From positions 1 through 32,609 of the forward strand of contig JAHHTO010000008.1 in NCBI GenBank assembly GCA_020024595.1: DNA of 32,609 nucleotides, written 5' to 3'. The notes under the pieces were generated by a model. It saw nothing but the letters and a program-made list of their open reading frames with translations. It searched no databases and was not told where the DNA came from. Source of the DNA: Schaedlerella sp. GTDB taxonomy: Bacteria; Bacillota; Clostridia; Lachnospirales; Lachnospiraceae. The position numbers were made by a program, and so were the translations under genes. The first letter of the stretch is position 1, and each line of letters starts with the position of its first letter. Positions 14,032 to 21,371 of the stretch are shown here, in pieces.

Positions 14032-14874
14032 ATGCGTGAAATTGATGTTCAGCAGATTACAGATGTAGTTGAGAAACTCTGCATTGAAGCAAACGAGCAT
14101 CTTCCAAAAGACGTGAAGGATGCGATTAAAAGTTGCCGTGCGTGTGAAGATGGTGAAATTGCAAAAGGGATTCTTGACAATATCATTGAGAATTTTGAAA
14201 TTGCAGATAATGAGTGTGTTCCAATCTGTCAGGATACCGGAATGGCATGTGTATTTCTTGAGATTGGACAAGATGTACATTTGACAGGCGGTAATCTTGC
14301 AGATGCAGTCGATGAAGGCGTGCGTCGTGGATATGACAAAGGATATTTAAGAAAATCTGTTGTAAAAGACCCGGTTCGTCGTGGAAATACAGGAGATAAC
14401 ACACCAGCAATGCTTTACACAGAAATTGTTCCGGGAGAGAATATCAAGGTTACAGTTGGACCGAAGGGATTCGGAAGTGAGAATATGAGTCAGATTCGTA
14501 TGTTCAAGCCATCTCATGGTCTACAGGGAATCAAAGACTTTATCTTGGAAGTTGTAGAGACAGCAGGACCAAACCCATGTCCACCGATGGTAGTCGGTGT
14601 AGGTATCGGCGGAACTTTTGATAAAGCAGCGCTTCTCGCAAAGAAAGCACTGATGCGTCCAATCGATTCTGAAAATCCGGATCCGTTTTATGCAGATTTG
14701 GAAAAAGAAATGCTGGAAAAGGTCAATGAACTTGGTATTGGACCACAGGGATTTGGTGGAAAGACAACAGCAATTGGACTGAATATTGAAACATTGCCGA
14801 CTCATATTGCAGGTATGCCATGTGCAGTTAATATCAACTGCCATGTAACACGTCATAAAACGGAGGTGATTTAA
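14032..14874 (+). CDS. Class I fumarate hydratase, alpha subunit
   Basis: This is the iron-sulfur half of a two-subunit class I fumarase, which interconverts malate and fumarate. The related L(+)-tartrate dehydratase TtdA has the same fold. At 280 residues it shows ICQDTGMACVF (Cys66), GNTGDNTPAML, NPCPPMVVGVGIGGTFDKAALLAKKALMR (Cys183) and INCHVTRH (Cys270); these three cysteines match the [4Fe-4S] ligands of the family. It follows frdA after a 112-base gap with a hairpin but no terminator, and lies directly before the beta subunit. Fumarate, not tartrate, is favoured because its product is the substrate of the adjacent reductase and its own substrate is the product of the upstream dehydrogenase. 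Confidence 0.93.
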   Translation: MREIDVQQITDVVEKLCIEANEHLPKDVKDAIKSCRACEDGEIAKGILDNIIENFEIADNECVPICQDTGMACVFLEIGQDVHLTGGNLADAVDEGVRRGYDKGYLRKSVVKDPVRRGNTGDNTPAMLYTEIVPGENIKVTVGPKGFGSENMSQIRMFKPSHGLQGIKDFILEVVETAGPNPCPPMVVGVGIGGTFDKAALLAKKALMRPIDSENPDPFYADLEKEMLEKVNELGIGPQGFGGKTTAIGLNIETLPTHIAGMPCAVNINCHVTRHKTEVI

Positions 14875-15435
14875 ATGGCAGCCAGAAAAATTACATTACC
14901 ATTGACAGAGGAACTTGCAAAGACACTGCACGCAGGAGATAGTGTGCTGGTGACAGGAACAATTTATACATCCCGTGACGCAGGTCACAAACGAATGTGT
15001 GAAGCTCTGGAAAGAGGAGAAGAAATTCCGATGGATCCAACAGATGCAACCATTTATTATGTAGGACCGACTCCGGCAAAACCGGGACAGGTGATTGGTT
15101 CTGCAGGACCAACTACAAGTGGACGTATGGATGCGTATGCACCGACGATGATGTCTGTTGGCGCACGTGGAATGATCGGTAAGGGAGCACGTCTTCCGGA
15201 AGTGGTAGAAGCAATGAAGAAGTATTCCGGTGTGTACTTTGGTGCGATTGGCGGAGCAGGTGCCCTTCTTGCAAAATGTATCAAGAAAGCTGAGTTGATC
15301 GCTTATGAAGATCTGGGGGCAGAGGCACTGAGAAAACTTTATGTAGAAGATATGCCGCTTGTTGTCATTATTGACAGCGAAGGAAACAATCTGTACGAGA
15401 GTGGACGTGCCGCTTATTTGGAAGAGCATAAGTAA
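14875..15435 (+). CDS. Class I fumarate hydratase, beta subunit
   Basis: This 186-residue protein corresponds to the C-terminal domain of class I fumarase (TtdB-like). It carries the family motif GPTTSGRMDAYAP followed by GARGMIGKG, and the conserved YFGAIGGAGALLAKCIK region. It begins at the base after the alpha subunit stop, with a GGAGGTGAT ribosome site, so both subunits should be made in equal amounts. It is the last gene of the redox block and is followed by a strong inverted repeat. Confidence 0.94.
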   Translation: MAARKITLPLTEELAKTLHAGDSVLVTGTIYTSRDAGHKRMCEALERGEEIPMDPTDATIYYVGPTPAKPGQVIGSAGPTTSGRMDAYAPTMMSVGARGMIGKGARLPEVVEAMKKYSGVYFGAIGGAGALLAKCIKKAELIAYEDLGAEALRKLYVEDMPLVVIIDSEGNNLYESGRAAYLEEHK

Positions 15436-15437
15436 AA

Positions 15438-15490
15438 AATGGCACAGCGTTTTGAACTCGTGTTGTTAGAGTTCAAAACGCTGTGCCATT
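15438..15490. terminator. Perfect 22-bp inverted repeat, bidirectional terminator
   Basis: Arms 15438-15459 and 15469-15490 are perfect reverse complements around a 9-base loop. Read on the minus strand the stem is followed by six T residues (the complement of A15434-A15439), so it is a strong terminator for the minus-strand gene at 15588-15905. On the plus strand the tail is weaker (ATTCTTAT) but the stem can still end the fumarase transcript. Confidence 0.85.
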
Positions 15491-15587
15491 CTTATCCATT
15501 CGTTTTTACAGATACATCTTTTTGTTCTTTTTTCAGGTTGCTGAGACATCTCGAAGTTGTTCCATTCATTAATCGAGGGATTGCTCA

Positions 15588-15905
15588 TCACTTTTGGTTA
15601 CCAGATGCTTTTTCGCAGACTTCTGCATTTGCGTTCTCGGCTTGCTTATCATAGCGACGGTTGATAAAGTATACGATGACATTTGCAGATACAACAACCA
15701 GATTCAGCAGATAAACAACGAGTACATAATTAAATCTGTGATCGTATAACTTAGCAGAGATTCCGGCAATGTATCCGAAGATAATCAGCAGAATAAACTG
15801 CAGACTCATGTTTTTTGCTGATTTTGCTTTGATGTTTTTGGCTAAGTTCATCGGCCATGATAAACCAAAGCAAACCAACATTATAGATTCAAGAAATTCA
15901 GCCAT
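15588..15905 (-). CDS. Small three-helix membrane protein, PQ-loop/SemiSWEET-like
   Basis: This 105-residue protein has three predicted membrane helices: about residues 5-22, 36-54 and 60-82, followed by a charged, Ala/Glu/Lys-rich tail. The first helix and loop read SWPMNLAKNIKAKSAKNMS, which resembles the PQ-loop plus K..S pattern of SemiSWEET and related half-transporters, although the PQ pair itself is WP here. SemiSWEETs form dimeric sugar transporters; a substrate cannot be inferred. The start has an AGAGAGGAA site. The gene is divergent from a LysR-type regulator and shares a 206-base intergenic region with it, a classic arrangement for a LysR target. The family call is moderate; the membrane topology is clear. 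Confidence 0.75.
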   Translation of the reverse strand: MAEFLESIMLVCFGLSWPMNLAKNIKAKSAKNMSLQFILLIIFGYIAGISAKLYDHRFNYVLVVYLLNLVVVSANVIVYFINRRYDKQAENANAEVCEKASGNQK

Positions 15906-15950
15906 TTTTAAGTTCCTCTCTTTCCATATAGAACATATTAATTTATTTTG

Positions 15951-15968
15951 TTAAGGGGATTCCCTTAA
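15951..15968. promoter_or_regulatory. 18-base palindrome in the divergent lysR region, possible operator
   Basis: TTAAGGGGATTCCCTTAA has two 7-base arms around GATT. It lies 20 bases upstream of the lysR -35 box and 46 bases from the start of the divergent membrane protein gene. Position and symmetry suit a LysR-type binding site, but no binding consensus for this regulator is known. Confidence 0.5.
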
Positions 15969-15987
15969 GCCACTGCTTAGTTTAACA

Positions 15988-16016
15988 TTGACTTTCAATT
16001 CTGTCTAATATATAAT
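15988..16016 (+). promoter_or_regulatory. SigA promoter of the LysR gene
   Basis: TTGACT (15988-15993), a 17-base spacer and a perfect TATAAT (16011-16016). Transcription would start near 16023, leaving a leader of about 90 bases. Confidence 0.75.
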
Positions 16017-16111
16017 ATTTATCAAATTCATAATATAAAAGTTATGAGTAGAACGACTTCTTGTATATATCATAAAAACAGAATAGATAAAACAATAAAA
16101 GGAGAAATCAG

Positions 16112-16987
16112 ATGGAATTGATCCAGATTCGTTATTTTTTGGAAGTAGCGGAAACCAAACATATGACGAACAGTGCAAAGAATCTACATATTACACAACC
16201 TGCTTTGTCTCAGGCAATCCACCGTCTGGAGAAAAATCTGGGAGTCCCTTTGTTTGTGGCAAAAGGACGGAATATTGTACTGACCGAGTACGGGATATAT
16301 TTGCAGAGAAAATTAAAGCCATTGATCGAGCAGTTAGATAATATTCCGGAACAGTTAAATATGATGGTCAAACAAGAGAGTGAGACGATCCATATGAATG
16401 TGCTTGCAGCATCCAGTTTGGTGATGGAAGGGATCATCAAGTATCAGAAAGAACATGACGAAATCCATTTTCAGATGCAGCAAAATTCAGAGAGTGATTT
16501 GTTTGATATTGCAATTACGACAAAATTGTTTTATCAAGGTTTCAATGAAAAAAACAGCTTTTCCTGTGAAGAGAAGATATATCTTGCTGTGCCTGATAAT
16601 GTAAAATACCATTCCCGAACATCGATATGTTTGGAAGAGGTGGCAGAAGAAAGGTTTATCAGTCTTCAGGATTCCAGGGAGTTTCGGTATATCTGTGACT
16701 GCTTTTGTCAGCATGCCGGATTTGAGCCGAATATTGTATTTGAAAGTGATAACCCTGAAGCGGTAAAGAATATGATTGCAGCCAATGTGGGGGTTGGATT
16801 TTGGCCGGAATTCAGCTGGGGAGAGATAAAAAATGAACATGTCAAATTATTAGAAATTGAGGAACCGGTCTGTCAAAGAAATATTATCATCAGTTACAAT
16901 AAAAATAAGACAAACAACAGAAATGTAATTGAATTTTATGAGTTCCTAACAGAATTCTTTCGGAAACGGAAGTGGATCGGAGAGTGA
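16112..16987 (+). CDS. LysR-family transcriptional regulator
   Basis: The 291-residue protein has the LysR winged helix-turn-helix at the N terminus (IRYFLEVAETKHMTNSAKNLHITQPALSQAIHRLEKNLGVPLF, about residues 6-48) and a substrate-binding effector domain (about 90-290). The effector domain is Cys-rich around IYLAV and RYICDCFCQHAGF and includes the ANVGVGFWPEF motif. The ligand cannot be told. It is divergent from the small membrane protein and is the likely regulator of it; control of the upstream fumarase/reductase block is possible but not supported by any site seen there. GGAG precedes ATG 16112. Confidence 0.92.
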   Translation: MELIQIRYFLEVAETKHMTNSAKNLHITQPALSQAIHRLEKNLGVPLFVAKGRNIVLTEYGIYLQRKLKPLIEQLDNIPEQLNMMVKQESETIHMNVLAASSLVMEGIIKYQKEHDEIHFQMQQNSESDLFDIAITTKLFYQGFNEKNSFSCEEKIYLAVPDNVKYHSRTSICLEEVAEERFISLQDSREFRYICDCFCQHAGFEPNIVFESDNPEAVKNMIAANVGVGFWPEFSWGEIKNEHVKLLEIEEPVCQRNIIISYNKNKTNNRNVIEFYEFLTEFFRKRKWIGE

Positions 16988-17020
16988 AAATATACGGATC
17001 ATAGATCCTTTGATAAAATA

Positions 17021-17065
17021 ACGGCAATGTACAAGGAATCCAATCGTACATTGCCGTCATTTTTA
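17021..17065. terminator. Bidirectional terminator between lysR and the CofE-like gene
   Basis: A perfect 12-bp stem (17021-17032 with 17046-17057) is followed by CATTTTTAT on the plus strand. On the minus strand the stem is followed by TATTTTATC. It can therefore serve both convergent genes. Confidence 0.85.
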
Positions 17066-17106
17066 TAGATGAAGTTCATTATATTTTTGAAGAATCTAAT
17101 CCCCCA

Positions 17107-18315
17107 TTATTTCGTATAGTTATCAAAGTATCCCTGAATGTAGATGATTGGGGTTCCTTTGTCTCCGGAACCAGAAGTTAAGTCAGCTAAAGAACCAAGA
17201 AGGTCAGTTAAACGTCTTGGAGTCGTTCCCTGGGTTACCATCTGACCTACGAGACTGTCTGCTTTGACATCTTTTTCGTGGATATAGTTCTTGATCGCTT
17301 CCTTCAATTCATCACCGGACAGATCTGCAAAATCATTGTCTGCCAGATATTTCAGTTTCACTTCGTTTGGAGTTCCCTCCAGCCCTTTTGTATATGCAGG
17401 AGATACAACCGGGTCAGCCAGTTCCCAGATTTTTCCGACTGGATCTTTGAATGCACCATCGCCGTAAACCATAACCTCTACATTCTTTCCGGTTTTTTCT
17501 GCCATAGCATTGTGAATGGTGTTGACAATTTCATCACATTTAATCGGGAAGAGTTTTACGGTTTCTTCTGTTGCCTTATTGGAACCAAGAAGACCATAAG
17601 CATCGTTGTAGCCGCTGCCGTTGATGCTTTTTGTCAGGATATCATCCAGAGAATACACCTTTTCAGCACCGTTCTGTGTTAAAATTCTCTTGGTTCTCTG
17701 ACGTGTATGAATATCACAGGTCAGAATACTCTTTGTATATGGCAGGATTGCCTTCGGGTTGTTTGCAAAGATAATCTCAACTTCTGCACCTGCATCCTGA
17801 ATCAATTGTTTGTAATATTCTACATAGTCTACACCTGTAAAAACATGCTTTTCATATCCAAACAGTTCTCTATATTTTTCTTCTGTTAATACATCAGACC
17901 AAGGGTTCACACCTTTTTCATCCATCAAATCCGGATCAATCAGGTGATTGCCGACTTCATCGGACGGATAGCTAAGCATGAGAACAATCTTTTTGCATCC
18001 CTTTGCGATTCCTTTTAGACAGATAGAAAAACGATTCCTGCTCAGAATTGGGAAGAGAATACCTACAGTATCGTCACCGAACTTTTCCTGTACATCCTGT
18101 GCGATATCTTTGATATTTGCATAATTACCCTGTGCTCTGGCTACAACCGCTTCTGTAATCGCAATAACATCCTTGTCGTGGATCTCAAAGTGTTCGCTTT
18201 CTGCAGCCTTTAATACACAGTCAACTACGATTTCGGCAAGATGATCTCCTTCACGGATAATCGGTGCACGGACACCTCGTGATACGGTTCCTACCATGCG
18301 GTCTGTATGATTCAT
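17107..18315 (-). CDS. CofE-like protein (coenzyme F420-0:gamma-glutamyl ligase domain), function unknown
   Basis: The 402-residue protein resembles the CofE/FbiB ligase family: an N-terminal VSRGVRAPIIREGDHLAEIV segment, then ITEAVVARAQGNYANI and LSRNRFSICLKGIAKGCKKIV. CofE adds glutamate to the F420 side chain using GTP. F420 is not expected in this organism, and no cofC, cofD or cofG/H is in the window, so the true substrate is probably different. Later motifs include DDILTKSINGSGYNDAYGLLGSNKATEE and VMVYGDGAFKDPVGKIWELADPVVSPAY, which belong to the extended Firmicute form. The start is placed at ATG 18315, preceded by AGGAGGT; an in-frame ATG 30 bases upstream has no ribosome site. It has its own promoter and is divergent from the ABC exporter gene. 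Confidence 0.75.
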   Translation of the reverse strand: MNHTDRMVGTVSRGVRAPIIREGDHLAEIVVDCVLKAAESEHFEIHDKDVIAITEAVVARAQGNYANIKDIAQDVQEKFGDDTVGILFPILSRNRFSICLKGIAKGCKKIVLMLSYPSDEVGNHLIDPDLMDEKGVNPWSDVLTEEKYRELFGYEKHVFTGVDYVEYYKQLIQDAGAEVEIIFANNPKAILPYTKSILTCDIHTRQRTKRILTQNGAEKVYSLDDILTKSINGSGYNDAYGLLGSNKATEETVKLFPIKCDEIVNTIHNAMAEKTGKNVEVMVYGDGAFKDPVGKIWELADPVVSPAYTKGLEGTPNEVKLKYLADNDFADLSGDELKEAIKNYIHEKDVKADSLVGQMVTQGTTPRRLTDLLGSLADLTSGSGDKGTPIIYIQGYFDNYTK

Positions 18316-18355
18316 ATATTTGTACCTCCTGTACTGCTTTATCACTGTGATCTAT

Positions 18356-18393
18356 GTAAGAATTCATTCGATTATCTGTATGGAAATTCTTAC
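18356..18393 (-). other. Inverted repeat in the leader of the CofE-like gene
   Basis: Perfect 9-base arms (18356-18364 and 18385-18393) have a 20-base spacer. On the minus strand the repeat starts almost exactly where transcription should begin, so it would form a 5' leader hairpin or act as an operator just downstream of the promoter. Confidence 0.55.
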
Positions 18394-18399
18394 TTCTAT

Positions 18400-18428
18400 A
18401 TTCTACGGCGAAATTGGAAAAGATGCAA
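18400..18428 (-). promoter_or_regulatory. Predicted promoter of the CofE-like gene
   Basis: On the minus strand, TTGCAT (18428-18423), a 17-base spacer and TAGAAT (18405-18400). The start site would be near 18393, about 78 bases before the start codon. Confidence 0.55.
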
Positions 18429-18477
18429 GAAAAATATGTGAAACAGTAAATTGGATGGATGTTGCGTTTTCTAAATT

Positions 18478-18506
18478 TTGACAAATATCAATCTGCATAG
18501 TAATAT
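18478..18506 (+). promoter_or_regulatory. Predicted promoter of the ABC exporter gene
   Basis: TTGACA (18478-18483), a 17-base spacer and TAATAT (18501-18506). The -35 box is perfect and the -10 box matches four of six positions. The leader would be about 70 bases. Confidence 0.55.
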
Positions 18507-18581
18507 GTTATTCGGTATTTTTGTCGGACTTGCAAAAACGTAAACATATTGAGGTTTACCAAAAGAAGATGAGAGGATTCA

Positions 18582-20321
18582 GTGAAGATGAAAGAAAAGT
18601 TAAAGAAATTATTTGCCTATTATAATCCATATAAAAAGTTATTTTACAGTGATATGTTTTTCGCAATCTTGGGAGCAGCGGTAACATTGCTGATTCCGCT
18701 GATCGTACGTTATATTACAAATGAGGTGATCTATTTGGATGTAAAACAGGCGGAACGAAGTATCGTATCTCTTGGAGCATTGATGATCGGGCTGGTACTT
18801 CTGGAAATATTTTGTAATTTTTACATTGCATATTATGGTCATATCATGGGAGCAAAGATGGAGTCAGATATGCGTCGGGATATTTTCGGACATTACCAGA
18901 AGCTGACCTTTGCGTTTTATGATAATCAGAAGGTGGGGCATCTGCTTTCTAGGATTACAAGTGACTTGTTTGATATCAGTGAACTTCTGCATCATGGACC
19001 AGAGGACCTTGTGATATCTGTTATCAAGATTATTGGCTCATTTTTGATCTTGTTGACTGTAAACGTGAAGCTGGCTTTGATAGCGTTTGCTTTTATTCCG
19101 GTGATGGCAGTCTATGCCTTCTATTATAATGGAAAAATGAAAAAAGCATTTAAACGGAATCGGGAGAAAATTGCAGATATCAATGGTCAGATTGAAGACA
19201 GTCTTTCTGGAATTCGTGTGGTGAAGTCTTTTGCAAATGAAAAAGTGGAAATGGAGAAGTTCCAGGCAGGAAATGATAATTTTGTGGCGGCGAAAAAGAC
19301 CAGTTACAAATATATGGGAATCTATAATTCTGGGCTGGGAGCGATGAGTACATTGATTACGGTTGTAGTTCTGATCTCCGGAGTAGGGATGATGTTAAAT
19401 GGTTCTGTTTTAGTAACGGATTTGATCACTTTTTTGTTGTACATCAATAATTTTACCGAGCCTGTGAAAAAACTGGTGACATTTACGGAGCAGTTTCAAA
19501 ATGGATACTCCGGGTTTGAACGTTTTCTGGAAATCCTTTCGATTGCACCGGATATTGTGGATCAACCAGATGCAAAAGAGCTGGATCATGTGGATGGAAC
19601 GATTGAGTTTAAAGATGTTTCCTTTCATTATGAAGAAGATAATGAATCCGTGTTAAGCAACATTAATTTGAAGGTAAATGCCGGAGATTATGTAGCTCTT
19701 GTAGGACCATCCGGAGTCGGGAAGACAACACTGTGCAGTTTGATACCACGTTTTTATGAAGTGACGGATGGTGCCGTGTATTTGGATGGAACGGATATAC
19801 GTGAGATTAAACTGGATGATCTGCGTAGCAGGATTGGAATTGTACAGCAGGATGTTTACTTGTTTGCAGGAAGTATTATGGACAATATCCGTTATGGGAA
19901 ACCAGATGCGACCGATGAAGAAGTGGTACGTGCGGCAAAGAATGCGAATGCACATGAATTTATCATGAGCTTTCCAGATGGATATGATACGGATATCGGG
20001 CAGCGCGGCGTAAAATTATCCGGTGGACAGAAACAGAGATTGTCTATAGCGAGAGTATTTTTGAAAAATCCGTCAATTCTGATTTTTGATGAGGCGACAG
20101 CTGCACTGGATAATAAAAGTGAACAGATTGTACAACAGTCCATGGAATGTCTGGCACAGAACCGAACGACATTCGTTATCGCCCATAGGTTGTCTACCAT
20201 TCGAAATGCACAGAGAATCCTTGTTCTTACAGAAGACGGAATTGCAGAAGAAGGAACTCATGAAGAATTATTAAATCAGAATGGAATCTACGCAGGATTT
20301 TATGAAATGCAGTTTCATTAG
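18582..20321 (+). CDS. ABC exporter with fused membrane and ATPase domains
   Basis: This 579-residue half-transporter has an N-terminal six-helix exporter domain (about residues 20-310) and a C-terminal nucleotide-binding domain with Walker A GPSGVGKTT (about 375), signature LSGGQKQR (about 480), Walker B ILIFDEAT (about 499) and the switch histidine in VIAHRLS. It is of the MsbA/LmrA/BmrA type. It should work as a homodimer since no second half-transporter lies beside it. Substrate cannot be inferred. The start may be GTG 18582 (5 bases after GAGAGG) or ATG 18588 (11 bases after); neither spacing is ideal. Confidence 0.92.
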   Translation: MKMKEKLKKLFAYYNPYKKLFYSDMFFAILGAAVTLLIPLIVRYITNEVIYLDVKQAERSIVSLGALMIGLVLLEIFCNFYIAYYGHIMGAKMESDMRRDIFGHYQKLTFAFYDNQKVGHLLSRITSDLFDISELLHHGPEDLVISVIKIIGSFLILLTVNVKLALIAFAFIPVMAVYAFYYNGKMKKAFKRNREKIADINGQIEDSLSGIRVVKSFANEKVEMEKFQAGNDNFVAAKKTSYKYMGIYNSGLGAMSTLITVVVLISGVGMMLNGSVLVTDLITFLLYINNFTEPVKKLVTFTEQFQNGYSGFERFLEILSIAPDIVDQPDAKELDHVDGTIEFKDVSFHYEEDNESVLSNINLKVNAGDYVALVGPSGVGKTTLCSLIPRFYEVTDGAVYLDGTDIREIKLDDLRSRIGIVQQDVYLFAGSIMDNIRYGKPDATDEEVVRAAKNANAHEFIMSFPDGYDTDIGQRGVKLSGGQKQRLSIARVFLKNPSILIFDEATAALDNKSEQIVQQSMECLAQNRTTFVIAHRLSTIRNAQRILVLTEDGIAEEGTHEELLNQNGIYAGFYEMQFH

Positions 20322-20350
20322 AAAATGTTGATATTCTCAGATTGGAAAGG

Positions 20351-20380
20351 TTGTCAGAGTTGTAAATGGTGTGGTATACT
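20351..20380 (+). promoter_or_regulatory. Predicted promoter of the DUF2156 gene
   Basis: TTGTCA (20351-20356), an 18-base spacer and TATACT (20375-20380), each one mismatch from consensus. The start site would be near 20387, about 45 bases before the start codon. Confidence 0.6.
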
Positions 20381-20432
20381 CTAATACTGAAAAATAGATT
20401 ATAACTAGAAGAGAAAGAGATGGATATATTTC

Positions 20433-21341
20433 ATGGAAGAAATTGCGTTTAAGCGACCGGAACTGGAGGATAAAGAAATTATCAGTTCCTATTTTGCAAA
20501 GTTCCCCAGCCGAAGCTGTGAGCGTACTTTTGCAAATGTATATCTTTGGTCCAGACATTATCATGTAAAATATGCAATCATAGAAGATGCGCTTGTCTTT
20601 ATGGATGATGAATTTGAATTGGCTTATGCTTATCCAGCAGGAGAGCCAGATGCAATAAGGCGGGCACTGGAATGGCTGATGGATTACAGCAGAGAAAAGG
20701 GAAAACCGTTTCAGTTGTACAATGTGACAGATGAGAACTTTGCACAGCTGGAATCGTTTTATCCGGGGCGGTTTACGATCGAGTATGATCGGGATGAAGC
20801 AGATTATGTGTATGAACGGGAAAAACTTGCGACACTGGCGGGAAAGAAGCTTCATGGTAAGAGAAATCATATCAATAAGTTTAAGACGCTGTATGAAGAC
20901 TGGAATTATGAAAGCCTTTCGGATCAGAATGTGGAAGAGTGTTTTCAGATGGCGCTGAAATGGCGGAATCAGAATGGATGCGAAGATGACGAAGAGAAGA
21001 ATGCGGAAATGTGTGTGACATTGAACTCTTTGCGATTATACAAAGAATTGGGAATGGTAGGCGGTATTATCCGTGTAAACGGAGAGGTTGTTGCATTTTG
21101 TATCGGTGAGCCAAATTGCGAGGATACTTTTGTGGTTCATGTAGAGAAAGCGTTTTCGGATGTAGAAGGGGCATATCCGATGATCAATCAGCAGTTTGTG
21201 CAACATGAGTGTATGGACTATATGTACGTAAATCGGGAAGAGGATACCGGAGCGGAAGGGCTGCGGAAGGCAAAGCTTTCTTATCGTCCGGCTTTTCTTG
21301 TAGAAAAGGGAATTGTAACAGAGAGAGTGAATATTCAGTAG
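20433..21341 (+). CDS. DUF2156 (phosphatidylglycerol lysyltransferase C-terminal-like) protein
   Basis: The 302-residue protein matches the DUF2156 family, a GNAT-like acyltransferase fold related to the catalytic domain of MprF and to Fem-type aminoacyl transferases. Recognisable segments are RTFANVYLW, KKLHGKRNHINKF, EDTFVVHVEKAF and EGAYPMINQQF, followed by YVNREEDTGAEGLRKAKLSY. It has no membrane segment, so it is a soluble stand-alone version; the acceptor is unknown. It is probably in an operon with the aminotransferase gene 30 bases downstream. The ribosome site is weak. Confidence 0.85.
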   Translation: MEEIAFKRPELEDKEIISSYFAKFPSRSCERTFANVYLWSRHYHVKYAIIEDALVFMDDEFELAYAYPAGEPDAIRRALEWLMDYSREKGKPFQLYNVTDENFAQLESFYPGRFTIEYDRDEADYVYEREKLATLAGKKLHGKRNHINKFKTLYEDWNYESLSDQNVEECFQMALKWRNQNGCEDDEEKNAEMCVTLNSLRLYKELGMVGGIIRVNGEVVAFCIGEPNCEDTFVVHVEKAFSDVEGAYPMINQQFVQHECMDYMYVNREEDTGAEGLRKAKLSYRPAFLVEKGIVTERVNIQ

Positions 21342-21371
21342 TCAAAAATTTAGAGAGAGGCAGAAGTAAAA

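Noticed and set aside
15439..15654. Plus-strand open frame beginning in the 22-bp inverted repeat
   Set aside because: It runs through the terminator stem and overlaps the end of the minus-strand membrane protein; it has no ribosome site and no family resemblance.
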